Shown here one piece after another: positions 34,912 to 44,059 of a stretch of 50,457 nucleotides of DNA. The translations under genes and the position numbers were made by a program. The stretch is taken from the NCBI GenBank assembly GCA_003021305.1, contig PXQN01000014.1:1-50457 (forward strand), written 5' to 3'. The stretch's first letter is position 1. Each line of letters begins with the position of its first letter. The DNA is from Halobacteriales archaeon QH_10_67_22 (GTDB lineage Archaea > Halobacteriota > Halobacteria > Halobacteriales > Haloarculaceae). The notes beneath the pieces are model-generated. The model made no database searches and was not told where the DNA came from. It saw only the letters and a list, made by a program, of their open reading frames with translations.

Positions 34912-35990
34912 AGGTGCTTTCGGTCGTGGGCGCACGGCCCCAGTTCGTGAAGGCGTTTCCCGTTTCGCGTGCGCTGAGTGGGGACCACGAGGAGGTGCTG
35001 GTCCACACGGGACAGCACTACGACGAACAGCTGTCCGGCGTGTTCTTCGACCAGCTCGACGTCCCGACGCCGGCGTACAACCTCGGCGTCGGGTCGGGCA
35101 CTCACGCCGACCAGACCGCGGGGGTCCTCTCGCGTCTCGCACCGGTGCTCGCCGACGAAGACCCCGACACGGTCCTGTTGTACGGCGACACGAACTCGAC
35201 ACTGGGCGGTGCACTCGCCGGCGCAAAGGCCGACGTGCTGGTCGCCCACGTCGAGGCAGGGCTCCGCAGCGGCGACCGCCGGATGCCCGAGGAGGTCAAC
35301 CGCGTGCTCACCGACCACAGTTCGGACCTGCTGTTCGCACCCACCGAGACGGCCGTCGAGAACCTCCGTCGGGAGGGGCTGGCCGAGCGAACCAGCCACA
35401 CCGGCGACGTGATGTACGACGCGCTCCGCTGGGCCGCCGAGGTCGCCAGAGAGGAGACCGCTCTCCGCTCGGACCTCGGTGTCGATTCCGACGAGTTCGT
35501 CCTCGCGACGGTCCACCGACAACGCAACACGGACGACTCCGACAGGCTGGCGTCGATCGTCGACGGCCTGGCGTCGGTGGCGTCGCCGGTCGTCTTTCCG
35601 GCCCACCCACGGACCATCGAGCGCCTGGAACGGTTCGGCCTCAGAGAGCGTGCGGAGTCGGCGCTCCGACTCGTCGAGCCCGTCGGCTACCTGGAGTTCG
35701 TCGCCCTGCTGGACGCGGCACGGGCCGTCGCGACCGACTCCGGTGGCGTCCAGAAGGAGGCCTTTTTCCTGGATACCCCCTGTGTCACGATGCGCGAGGA
35801 GACCGAGTGGGTCGAGACTGTCACCTCGGGATGGAACACGCTGGTCGGCGCCGACGCGGACGCGGTCGCCGCCGCTATCGACGGGGCGTCGCTCCCGGAC
35901 GAGAAACCCCAGCCCTACGGTGACGGCGAGGCCGCGACGCGTGTCGTCGAGGCCCTCGAGCGGGCGTATACTGGCCGACAGAACGTTTGA
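34908..35990 (+). CDS. UDP-N-acetylglucosamine 2-epimerase, non-hydrolysing (WecB/WbpI class)
   Basis: 360 residues. MKVLSVVGARPQFVKAFPV at the N-terminus, HTGQHYDEQLSGVFF, GDTNSTLGGALAGAK, HVEAGLRSGDRRMPEEVNR and TDSGGVQKEAFFLDTPCVTMREETEWVE are all family signatures. It inverts C2 of a UDP-GlcNAc-type sugar to the manno form. In the WbpA-B-E-D-I route the equivalent enzyme acts last, on the diacetylated uronic acid. Overlap of 4 nt with the aminotransferase. Confidence 0.95.
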   Translation: MKVLSVVGARPQFVKAFPVSRALSGDHEEVLVHTGQHYDEQLSGVFFDQLDVPTPAYNLGVGSGTHADQTAGVLSRLAPVLADEDPDTVLLYGDTNSTLGGALAGAKADVLVAHVEAGLRSGDRRMPEEVNRVLTDHSSDLLFAPTETAVENLRREGLAERTSHTGDVMYDALRWAAEVAREETALRSDLGVDSDEFVLATVHRQRNTDDSDRLASIVDGLASVASPVVFPAHPRTIERLERFGLRERAESALRLVEPVGYLEFVALLDAARAVATDSGGVQKEAFFLDTPCVTMREETEWVETVTSGWNTLVGADADAVAAAIDGASLPDEKPQPYGDGEAATRVVEALERAYTGRQNV

Positions 35991-36052
35991 TAGAATTCGC
36001 CGTCGCCCTGGGTCCGGCGAATATCTATCAGAGCCTCTGTCGGTCAGTATAG

Positions 36053-36955
36053 TCAGCACTCCCCGGACTTCCGGAGCGCTGCCCCGGAATCGAGCTGTTC
36101 GTACAGGTGTCCGGGTGGGCCGACCCACGCGCCCATGTCCAGCGCACGTTCGACGAGTCGCTCGTAGAGGCGCGCGTACCCGGGAAACTCCGATTCGCTG
36201 AAATACCGCGGGTGCCACAGCGCGGTCATCACGGCGTCGTTGGCGCTGGCCTCCCGGAGGAGTCGGCGACACTCCTCCCAGGCGCGGTCGAACCGGGTTC
36301 CGGGGTCCGGGAGAGCCTGTTCCATCAGCGTCAGCGGGAAGACGACGAACTCGTCGTCGAACGGCCGGAACGGCTCGTAGCCGTGGGCGAACCCGTACGC
36401 GGTCCCCGAGCCGAGACTCGCGTCGTAGTCGAGTCCGGCCCGGGACTGGTTCTCCCAGGTTCGGCGGCCGTCCAGTCGGAGATAGTGTTGCCTGCCGCCC
36501 GCGACAGTGTCACCCAGCACGGACTCGACGCGCTCTTTCTCGGCCCGGAGACGTTCGCGGTCTTCGTGTGCGGGGATAGACCCGTGGAGGCCGACCTCCC
36601 AGCCACCCTCGTCGAGTTCGGCCAGCAGCGTCTCGAAGGCCGGGTCGGTGAGGTCGTATCGGCCGAGGAACTGGACCCACGTCCGGGGGTCGACCCACTC
36701 GCGAACCGGCCGGTCGAGCAGGTGGGGCTGGTCGAGAAAGTAAAACGCCGAACGTACCCCCAGGGACCGCTCGAGGTCGACGATCGTCCCGAACTGCCAG
36801 TAGGGATTGGCGTCACTGGTCAGCGTTCGGAGGTGGTAGCGGGGTCGCTCCGAGAGCGCGTAGTAGAGCGCTCTGTACCCTTTGAACGGGCGGTCGACGT
36901 CGTGGGTGAGACAGAGGGCGAACTCGTGGTCGCCGGGGACGGGGTCGGCGGTCAT
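36053..36955 (-). CDS. Polysaccharide deacetylase-like protein
   Basis: 300 residues. CLTHDVDRPFKG near residues 14-25 contains the catalytic HD pair of the NodB fold. EVGLHGSIPAHED carries the metal-binding H-x-S/G-x-x-x-H motif (about residues 121-133), and ALWHPRYFSE is the C-terminal His motif. It removes N-acetyl groups from sugar polymers or intermediates; no signal peptide, so it would act in the cytoplasm. It overlaps the upstream GT2 gene by 4 nt. Confidence 0.87.
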   Translation of the reverse strand: MTADPVPGDHEFALCLTHDVDRPFKGYRALYYALSERPRYHLRTLTSDANPYWQFGTIVDLERSLGVRSAFYFLDQPHLLDRPVREWVDPRTWVQFLGRYDLTDPAFETLLAELDEGGWEVGLHGSIPAHEDRERLRAEKERVESVLGDTVAGGRQHYLRLDGRRTWENQSRAGLDYDASLGSGTAYGFAHGYEPFRPFDDEFVVFPLTLMEQALPDPGTRFDRAWEECRRLLREASANDAVMTALWHPRYFSESEFPGYARLYERLVERALDMGAWVGPPGHLYEQLDSGAALRKSGEC

Positions 36956-37953
36956 TCCAGCCCGTCGAGTCCGAACCGTGAGACCAGACGACGGTTCACC
37001 GACCGGTCGACCAGCAGCGCGGCCACGAACAGTGCCACCGTCGTCGCCAGTGTCACGGTCGCGACGCTGGCCGGACTGTACGCGATCGCGGTCCCCAGCG
37101 CGACACCCGCAGCGAGACTACCCGTCACGGCGACGAGCGCGGCCAGCGCGTACAGCGGGGCCAGCGGGCTGTCCAGTCGCCCCCCGCTGGACGCGCGCAC
37201 CCGCCGGACGAACCCACGGACCAGCAACACCGAGAGTTTCGGGACGAACGTCCGGTACCGGATGCCGCTCTCCTCGTCGCCGTATCGGGCACGCATCGAT
37301 ACGTCCGCGATACGGGCGTCGTGGACGTTCAGCCAGACGAGCACGTCGTTGAGAAAGCCGTAGTCGTCGTAGACGGCGTCGAGGTCGAGCGCGTCGAGCG
37401 TCTCGGCCGAGATCGCCGTGTAGCCGTTCTGGGCGTCGTTCATCCCCCAGTAGCCGCTGGCGACCCGTGTCAGCCCGGTCAGCGCGGTGTTGCCGAACAC
37501 GCGCCAGGCCGACATCTCCGCTCTGTCGGGCCGTCGCCCGATACGGTCGCCCTTGGCGTAGTCGACACGACCGGTGACGACGGGGTCGAGCAGTCTGTCG
37601 AGTTCCTCGGGGTCCATCTGGCCGTCCCCGTCCATCGCCGCGACGACGTCCATTCCGTCGGCCAGGGCCGCTCTGTATCCGGTTTTGACCGCACCGCCCC
37701 GACCCTGGTTGGTCTCGTGTCGGATCGGGTGGACGACTGGCCCGGAGACGGTCCCGCCGTCGGGGGCGCCGGTCGGCACCGCCCGCTCGGTCGTGGCACG
37801 GCGCTGGATCACCGCCCACGTTCCGTCGGTCGAGCAGTCGTCGACAACGTACGCACGGTCGACGTACTCCGGGAGCGAGTCGATCACGTCGCCGACGAAA
37901 TCGGCTTCGTTGTACACCGGGACGACGACCCCGACCCGGTGACCGCGGTACAT
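36952..37953 (-). CDS. Glycosyltransferase family 2 (dolichol-phosphate-type) with C-terminal membrane helices
   Basis: 333 residues. GT-A fold: VGVVVPVYNEADFVGDVIDSL at 7-27, VDDCSTDGTW near 37-46, MDGDGQMDPEEL (DxD region) near 108-119, and MNDAQNGYTAISAE. Two hydrophobic helices are at the C-terminus (LYALAALVAVTGSLAAGVALG and VATVTLATTVALFVAALLV). This architecture is typical of enzymes that load sugar onto dolichol phosphate in archaeal N-glycosylation. Operon with the deacetylase. Confidence 0.9.
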   Translation of the reverse strand: MYRGHRVGVVVPVYNEADFVGDVIDSLPEYVDRAYVVDDCSTDGTWAVIQRRATTERAVPTGAPDGGTVSGPVVHPIRHETNQGRGGAVKTGYRAALADGMDVVAAMDGDGQMDPEELDRLLDPVVTGRVDYAKGDRIGRRPDRAEMSAWRVFGNTALTGLTRVASGYWGMNDAQNGYTAISAETLDALDLDAVYDDYGFLNDVLVWLNVHDARIADVSMRARYGDEESGIRYRTFVPKLSVLLVRGFVRRVRASSGGRLDSPLAPLYALAALVAVTGSLAAGVALGTAIAYSPASVATVTLATTVALFVAALLVDRSVNRRLVSRFGLDGLE

Positions 37954-38391
37954 CCTACGTCCCTCCGCGCTGTCGCCCGGCTTTCGCTGCGGGTTCCGGA
38001 GCGTCGACCACTGGGCACGCGAGGGCCAACACCGCCCTGCCCTCCCTGTCGAACGGGTCCCGTTTCACCACCTGCGACACACGACTCTCACGATTCCCGG
38101 CTGTCATGTACACGGAATTGGCCGACTGCAGGTATTGTAATCCATCTCTTACGTCTCCAGTTGCGAGTACGGGCAGCGTATCGGTGAGCCCACCCGGGCA
38201 GGACAGTCAGCTCCACGAGGTCCGACGCGGTCGATTCGGGCCGTCTCTCGTGGCTAGTCTGGGTCTCCAGTAGCCGGTCGCTCCACGGCGCAGGCGGTAA
38301 GCCGGGAGTAACTAACAGGTTCCCGGTGGCCAGTTGCCCGTATCGGCGGGACGGTCGGGAGGGGAACCGTCCGACCGCCCGAGGGACCCAC
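37954..38391. other. Divergent intergenic stretch
   Basis: 438 bp between the GT2 gene and the methyltransferase. No supported gene. AT-rich spots at 38126-38150 (TATTGTAATCCATCTCTTAC) and 38306-38320 (GTAACTAACAG) could hold promoters. A minus frame here has no homology. Confidence 0.4.
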
Positions 38392-39264
38392 ATGCTCGAC
38401 GACATCGAAGAAACGGTGTACACGCGACTCCCCGAGAAGTTCCAGCCGGTCGCACAGAAGTGGTTCTACGTGTTGAACCCGCGACTGTCCTGGACGTACC
38501 GGCGGAAACCGGACGAAGTCGACCAGGCGTTCGTCGACCGGTTTTTCGACGACGAGGTGGAGTTCGACCGCTACCGGACCGAGTTCCTCGAAAGCGAGAT
38601 CGGCGAGGTCTGCATGAACGCCGAGTCGGCGATCCCCGACGAGTACACGGTCTTCGACGCCCATCGCAAGGACACGCTCAAATACTACACGCTCGTCCGG
38701 AAGTTCGAACCGTCGGTCGTCGTCGAGACCGGCGTCTACAACGGCGTCTCGACGGCCGCGCTGTTGCTCGGTCTCAGGGAAAACGACCACGGCCACCTCC
38801 ACTCGGTCGACTGTTCGGCTCGGTTGCGCGACGAGGACGGCGTCGCCAGCCGGCGGGAGTACTTCGAGCGGGGTCGGCCGTCCTGTTCGGAACCGGGCAG
38901 TGCGGAGCTCGTCCCCGGGAGAGAGCCGGGCTGGATCCTGCCGGACTCGCTCCGCGAGCGCTGGACGCTCCACGAGGGCCACCCGCGGGAGCGGCTTCCG
39001 GACCTGCTGGCGGACCTGGGCTCGGTCGACGTCTTCGTCCACGACTCCGAGCACTCGACCAGTTGCATGCTGTTCGAGTTCGAACTAGCATGGCGGCACC
39101 TCTCGCGGGACGGACTGATCCTCTCGAGTCACATCCACTGGAACGACGCCTTCGAGACGTTCGTGGACGAACACGACTGCGAATCCGGACTGACTACGTT
39201 CCACTACCTCGGCTACGAGGGCGAGCGCGTCCCCTGTCGCACGGGGTTCATCAGGAAAGCCTGA
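38392..39264 (+). CDS. Class I SAM-dependent methyltransferase (CmcI/cephalosporin-hydroxylase-like)
   Basis: 290 residues. The SAM-binding loop VVVETGVYNGVSTAALLLGL is near residues 110-129. HSVDCSA is the second strand motif, and VDVFVHDSEHSTSCMLFEFELAW contains the Asp/His pair seen in this subfamily. RDGLILSSHIHWNDAF is the late strand. The start at 38392 (MLDDIEETVYTRLP) is preferred to 38326. It probably methylates a sugar or amino group in the glycan; the substrate is unknown. Confidence 0.83.
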   Translation: MLDDIEETVYTRLPEKFQPVAQKWFYVLNPRLSWTYRRKPDEVDQAFVDRFFDDEVEFDRYRTEFLESEIGEVCMNAESAIPDEYTVFDAHRKDTLKYYTLVRKFEPSVVVETGVYNGVSTAALLLGLRENDHGHLHSVDCSARLRDEDGVASRREYFERGRPSCSEPGSAELVPGREPGWILPDSLRERWTLHEGHPRERLPDLLADLGSVDVFVHDSEHSTSCMLFEFELAWRHLSRDGLILSSHIHWNDAFETFVDEHDCESGLTTFHYLGYEGERVPCRTGFIRKA

Positions 39265-39329
39265 CCCTGGAGCGCCACCGGGGCGCTGTCCGCGAGAGAG
39301 CCGGCGACCGACCCGCCGTTCAGGCAGGT

Positions 39330-39339
39330 CATAACAAAG
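39330..39339 (+). promoter_or_regulatory. CATAACAAAG promoter box (small ORF / barrel operon)
   Basis: CATAACAAAG 28 bp upstream of the ATG at 39368. It supports transcription starting near that ATG rather than at the barrel gene start at 39511. Confidence 0.5.
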
Positions 39340-39367
39340 CCCGAACGGACAGAACCGGGAGAGGAGA

Positions 39368-39514
39368 ATGATTCAGGCAGGCTACTCCGACGGGTCGGCC
39401 ACGGGCGACCGGCGCCCGCGGTGGGGCCCGGACCGTCCGACCGTCGGGTCGGGCGGGGACACGGAGCGTCGGACACTGACAGGACTGGCGCGAAACGGGG
39501 ACGGGGCGGGATGA
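39368..39514 (+). CDS. 48-residue ORF coupled to the first barrel gene
   Basis: MIQAGYSDGSATGDRRPRWG…LARNGDGAG. Its TGA overlaps the next ATG (ATGA at 39511-39514). The promoter box is spaced for a leaderless start at this ATG. Hydrophilic, Gly/Arg-rich, no domain. It may be a real small protein or a leader peptide for coupled translation. Confidence 0.4.
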   Translation: MIQAGYSDGSATGDRRPRWGPDRPTVGSGGDTERRTLTGLARNGDGAG

Positions 39515-40770
39515 CGAACGCAATGGAGCGACGCGGCGACCCCAAGCGGACCGCGAGACGGGTCAACGATGCGCGGGTCCTGTCGGTAACGCGACGGGCC
39601 CTCCAGTGGGCGCGGGAACGCGAGTACGCGGGCTGGGACCCGTACGACGGCCTCAACAGTCCAGTGCTCTCCCCGCTCGCCAGGGGTCCACTGTCGAGAC
39701 TGGTCTGTCTTCACCTCGTCAACCGGGCGCCGGTGAACCTCAGGCCCGTGTTGGGCGTCCCTCGGGAGCGTACCCCGATGGGGGTCGCCCTGTTCGCTCG
39801 GACGTTGCTGTACCTCTACGAGGTGTCCGGCACCGACCAGTACCTGAGAGAGGCCGAATCGCTCCTGGAGTGGTTGCGCGGCGCCCGGGCCGAGGACTAC
39901 GCAGGGTCGTCGTGGGGATACAACTTCGACTGGCAAAACGGGACGAAGTTCTTCCTGGAGGCGTACGACCCCTGTCTGGTCGTCAGCGTCTTCTGTGGCG
40001 ACGCGTTCCTCCACCACTGGCGGCTCACCGAGGCCGCGGCCTCGCTGGAAACCGCCGCGGAGGTGGGCGAGTTCATCACGACCGACATGAACGTCGAACG
40101 GGCCGGCGGTCACGCGGTGTACAGCTACACCCCCCACGACGAGTTCGTCGTCGTCAACGCGAACGCGCTCGCTGCGCGGTATCTCGCTCAACTCGACAGC
40201 GTCGGCGCCGCCGACCCGAACGTCTCCACTCCCGACGAGTGCAGGCGTCGTGCGGACGAACTCGTGGCGTTCGTCGTCGATGTCCAGACCGAAGACGGTG
40301 CCTGGTACTACTCGTACCCGTCCGCGGACTCGCATCTCACCCACGACAACTTCCACACGGGGTACGTCGTCGATTCGTTGCGCGATTACGCGCGGGTCAC
40401 GCCGTCGGCCACGGATGCCGAGCGGGCTTTCCGGGACGGACTGGCGTTCTACCGCCACAACCTGTTTGAACCCGACGGTGCGCCCAGGTTCGACCACGAG
40501 TCCCCCTATCCGCGGGACGCCCACAGCGCCGCCCAGGGGATCCGAACGTTCGCCGTCGAGGACGACTCCGCGGGGACTGCCAGGACAGTGCTGGCCTGGT
40601 CGCTGTCGCACCTGTTCGACGACAGCGGTTACTTCTACCGACGGATCGGCAGACTCGGCGACGACCGGACGCCGTACATGCGCTGGAGCCAGGCCTGGAT
40701 GTGTTTCGCGCTGGCCTCGTACCTCTGTTACACCGACGAGAACCGCGAGGTGCCGGAGGTCGCCCCGTGA
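39511..40770 (+). CDS. Alpha/alpha-barrel-type protein of glycan clusters, paralogue 1
   Basis: 419 residues. It has the repeated-helix character of (alpha/alpha)6 barrel glycosidase/epimerase-like proteins: WAREREYAGWDPYDGLNSPVL, LVNRAPVNLRPVLGVPRERTPMG, NFDWQNGTKFF, DNFHTGYVVDSLRDYARV, YPRDAHSAAQGIRTF and RWSQAWMCFALASYL. No catalytic residue can be assigned with certainty. Haloarchaeal relatives sit in glycosylation loci, and some are mis-annotated as transporter permeases. No signal peptide. It overlaps the preceding small ORF and is followed by a paralogue whose GTG start overlaps its stop. Confidence 0.7.
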   Translation: MTNAMERRGDPKRTARRVNDARVLSVTRRALQWAREREYAGWDPYDGLNSPVLSPLARGPLSRLVCLHLVNRAPVNLRPVLGVPRERTPMGVALFARTLLYLYEVSGTDQYLREAESLLEWLRGARAEDYAGSSWGYNFDWQNGTKFFLEAYDPCLVVSVFCGDAFLHHWRLTEAAASLETAAEVGEFITTDMNVERAGGHAVYSYTPHDEFVVVNANALAARYLAQLDSVGAADPNVSTPDECRRRADELVAFVVDVQTEDGAWYYSYPSADSHLTHDNFHTGYVVDSLRDYARVTPSATDAERAFRDGLAFYRHNLFEPDGAPRFDHESPYPRDAHSAAQGIRTFAVEDDSAGTARTVLAWSLSHLFDDSGYFYRRIGRLGDDRTPYMRWSQAWMCFALASYLCYTDENREVPEVAP

Positions 40771-42116
40771 GTAACGGCGACCTCCCGGATCTGGATGCCG
40801 CGCTCGACGCGGACACGCGGCGGGGAGAGTCCGGGGGCGCTGACCGACAGCGCCCGGCGGCCGGGAGTTCCGGAACGGACCCGAACGTCGACGTGTCGAC
40901 GGACCTGACTCGCGCTCCGACCGGACCCCTGGCCGACCACGTGCTCGACGACGCGTTGACCTACGCCAGGGAGCGCGAGTACACCGGCTGGGATTACGGC
41001 GACGGCATGAGCAGTCGAGCCCTCCAGGCGCTACCGGTCGACAGCCGACTGCTCAACCTCGCTGTCCAGGAAGTCGTCAAGCGGACGCCGGTCAACGTCC
41101 GGCCGCTGTTTCTGGTCGAACAGCGGCGCAACTACATGGGTGCGTCGCTGTTCGCGATGACGAACCTGACGCTGGACCGCCTCCTCGACGAGGGGTCCGG
41201 ACTGCCGGTCGACGAGACAGTCGACTACCGGCGCGAGGCACACCGGCTGCTGACGTGGCTCGTCGACAACCGCGCGTCCGGCCACAGCGGGTTCGGCCTC
41301 GGCCACCAGCACCCGATCCAGGACCTCCAGGGGCTGGCCGACGCCAACGAGCCGGGGGCTGTGTGTACCTCCATCGCCGCCAAGGCGCTGTTGCGGGGCA
41401 GCGACATCGACGAGGGGTTCGCCGACGTCGCCGAAACCGCCGCCGACTTCGTCGTCGAGGACCTGGAGTACCGACCGACCGAGGAGGGTGCCCGGATAAC
41501 CTACAGCAACAACCACGAGGGGGAGTATTACACGATCAACGCGGGAGCGCTCGCAGGGCGACTGTTCGTCGACCTGTACGACCACGTCGACACGAGGGCC
41601 TACCGGCGGCGGGCCCGGCAGATACTCGACCACATCGCCACGCTCCAGGAAGACGCCGGCGGGTGGATGTACCGGGACCCGCCGACCGCGTCACACCTCT
41701 CGATGGACACGCACCACAACGGGTTCATCATCGAGGCCTTCCAGCGGTACGCGGCCGCGACCGGCGACGACCGGTACGCCGACGTTTGCTCGGCGGCGCT
41801 GTCGTTTTTCGAGACGCTGTTCGACGACGACGGCGCGCCACACTTCGACGAGGACACGCGCTACCCGCGGGACATCCACGCCTGCGCACAGGGGATCCTC
41901 GTGTTCACCTACGCCGGCGACGTAGAACGGGCCGGACGAATACTCGAGTGGACCGTCGAGAACCTCTACGCCGGGGGCGGTCGCTTCTACTTCCGGAAGG
42001 GGCGGCTCGTCACCCACCGGGTGACGCTGATGCGGTGGTGTCAGGCGTGGATGTGTTTCGCCATGTCGGAGTATCTCCGCGCGGTCTGTGGCGAGCGCCC
42101 CATCGCGTCGGTCTGA
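40767..42116 (+). CDS. Alpha/alpha-barrel-type protein, paralogue 2
   Basis: 449 residues from GTG (MSNGDLPDLDAAL). The N-terminal 50 residues are a polar extension absent from paralogue 1. Shared landmarks with paralogue 1: AREREYTGWDYGDGMSS, KRTPVNVRPLFLVEQRRNYMG, HHNGFIIEAFQRYAA, YPRDIHACAQGILVF and RWCQAWMCFAMSEYL. The 4-nt overlap (GTGA) with the previous stop indicates coupled expression, so the two likely work on the same glycan or form a complex. The stop TGA (42114-42116) is the target duplication of F2 copy 3. Confidence 0.7.
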   Translation: MSNGDLPDLDAALDADTRRGESGGADRQRPAAGSSGTDPNVDVSTDLTRAPTGPLADHVLDDALTYAREREYTGWDYGDGMSSRALQALPVDSRLLNLAVQEVVKRTPVNVRPLFLVEQRRNYMGASLFAMTNLTLDRLLDEGSGLPVDETVDYRREAHRLLTWLVDNRASGHSGFGLGHQHPIQDLQGLADANEPGAVCTSIAAKALLRGSDIDEGFADVAETAADFVVEDLEYRPTEEGARITYSNNHEGEYYTINAGALAGRLFVDLYDHVDTRAYRRRARQILDHIATLQEDAGGWMYRDPPTASHLSMDTHHNGFIIEAFQRYAAATGDDRYADVCSAALSFFETLFDDDGAPHFDEDTRYPRDIHACAQGILVFTYAGDVERAGRILEWTVENLYAGGGRFYFRKGRLVTHRVTLMRWCQAWMCFAMSEYLRAVCGERPIASV

Positions 42117-42196
42117 TAGTGATTATTGTAGCGATTTACCGGTACGACCGCACGATTGCGTGCGGTCGATCCGGAACAGGCCGACAATAATCACTA
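42117..42196 (+). mobile_element. F2 element copy 3 (80 bp) at a stop codon
   Basis: Ends TAGTGATTATTGT and ACAATAATCACTA. The left TGA is the stop of the second barrel gene and the right TGA is 42197-42199. Same orientation as copy 2, differing from it at only a few positions. Confidence 0.87.
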
Positions 42197-42295
42197 TGAG
42201 TCTCTCCCACTCGGGCACCGCCACGTGGACGGTCCTGAGCCGTAATAGACGTATTACTTAGCGTGCCAGGGGCGAACCAGCGACGAGCACAGACG

Positions 42296-43009
42296 ATGGC
42301 ACACGACGACTCCCGGGCCGCAACGGAGGTCAACGTCGACTCGTTTTCGAGCGACGAGATGGTCGACCACTACGTCGACCGGACCGACATCGGCCTGTTC
42401 GAGCAGGAGCGGCGGGCGCTGGACCGACACTTCGACGGCGAGGGCCGGGTGTTAGACGTCGGCTGTGGGACCGGCCGGACGACCGCCCCACTGGACCGGC
42501 TGGGCTACGACGTGGTCGGCATCGACGTCAGCGAGGACATGGTCACACGAGCGCGGGACCTGTTTCCCGACATCGACTTCCGCGTCGGCGACGTGACGGA
42601 CCTGGCCTTCCGGGACGACGCGTTCGACTACGCGGTGTTCGCCCACAACGGGATCGACTACGTCCACCCCACGACGGAGCGCGAACTGGCGTTCACCGAA
42701 CTCCGTCGCGTCCTCGACGACGACGGGGTGTTGCTGTTCAGCACCCACAACGCCTGGTACCGGTTCCCGGCGCTGGTGAGCGACCCCTCCTTTCTGTCGA
42801 CGTTCTATCTCAGACACGGTAACCTGAAGCGGCTTTTCAGACGGTACAAGATGGACGTGATCGAGGGGGACCCGCTGTGGACCCACGTGACCACGCCGCC
42901 ACGGCAGTTCCGGCAGTTGCGTACCTGCGGGCTCGACCCCGTGGAAGTCGTCGGCAAGCGCGACGGCCTCGCGAAGTACTTCGAGGCGATGCTCCACGTC
43001 GTCGCGCGC
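42296..43009 (+). CDS. SAM-dependent methyltransferase, stop codon lost
   Basis: Class I methyltransferase: VLDVGCGTGRTTAPLDRLGYDVVGIDVSEDMV is the SAM motif region (about residues 48-80), then VGDVTDLAFRDDAFDYAVFAHNGIDYVHP, and ELRRVLDDDGVLLFSTHN. Homology runs to …AKYFEAMLHVVAR (238 codons), after which the frame continues without a stop to 44035, antisense to the next gene. The natural C-terminus should be just past 43009. A TATA-like GTATTACTTAG is about 35 bp upstream of the ATG at 42296. It faces a convergent gene whose end meets it inside GCGCGC (43004-43009). Confidence 0.8.
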
Positions 43010-44059
43010 GTAGAGGAACGAGCCGACGCCCTTGCCGACGGCGCTCGACCGGACGGTACCGATCGTCTCGTAGGCGGCCTTGGCCATCTGCATCTTAGTG
43101 CCCCCGGAGTTGACCACGTAGTAGCGGCGCAGCTCCGGGTTGAACTTCGACTTGTACTTCGAGAGGCGGTACTCGCCGGCGCCGACCATGTCGTAGCGGT
43201 CGACGGACTCGAGGGCCGGGTCCTCGACGATGTCACGGACGATAGCCCAGTGCAACAGCGTGTTCATCGAGATGTTGTCGTAGTCCGACCGGACGCCGCC
43301 CAGCCAGTACGACCCCGAATCGGCCGAGTAGAGGCTGAGAATGCCGGTCAGGAACTCGCCGTCCGGGTCCCGGGCGACGTAGGCACGGGCGCGGTCGCCG
43401 AGCGATTCGTAGAGGTCACGGACAAACGCCCACGAGAGGCCGAAATACTCGTTCTGTTCGGAGAAGCGGTCCTGGGTCTGGTCGTAGATTGCCCGCACCT
43501 CATCGAGGCCGCCACGTTCGATCGTCACGTCCAGGTCCTGGCCGGAGCGGATCTCGCGCCGGCGGCTCTTGCTGAAGGTTTTGAGCACCGTCTCGGCGTC
43601 GTCGTCGCCGACGACGAGGTCGTAGGTGAACGACACCTGTACCGAGTGGTCGGCCCACGAGAACGGGCGCGGGTCGTCGTAGGACGGGCTACAGATGACA
43701 TAGAGGAGCGACCGGGAGTTGAGGTCGAGGTCTTCCATGATCCCGTCGGCGAACCGCTGGTTGACCTGTTCGCGCTTGCGCTGTTTCGGGCTTGTCGGCA
43801 TGACGAGCGGCCCCATGTGCGGGACGTGCATGCCCGGTGGCGGCGAGGAGACGATCCGACCGCCCAGCGGGAGTCGCCTGACGAACACCGGCAACAGGGC
43901 TCGCGTCTGCTCTCCCTTGAACCCACCGTAGAGTCGGAGCGTCGCGTCCTGTGCGTACTCTTCGAGCACCGAGAGCGCATCGGGGTCGTGAAACGCTTCG
44001 TATCCCGACGCCGGCAGTGCGTCGGCCCACTCTGATAGACTCAGCTTCCTCACTTCCAT
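43004..44059 (-). CDS. FemAB/GNAT-like acyl- or aminoacyltransferase, stop codon lost
   Basis: 352 codons of plausible protein: MEVRKLSLSEWADALPASGYEAFHDPDALSVLEEY, GFKGEQTRALLPVFVRRLPLGGRIVSSPPPG, VLKTFSKSRRREIRSGQDLDVTIERGG, GLSWAFVRDLYESLGDRARAYVARD, TGILSLYSADSGSYWLGGVRSDYDNISMNTLLHWAIVRD and GAGEYRLSKYKSKFNPELRRYYVV. These fit the FemAB/acetyltransferase-like (GNAT fold) family found in glycan loci. After SFLYAR (43004) the frame stays open to 42452, antisense to the methyltransferase. It could supply an acyl or amino-acid group to the amino sugar. Confidence 0.75.
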
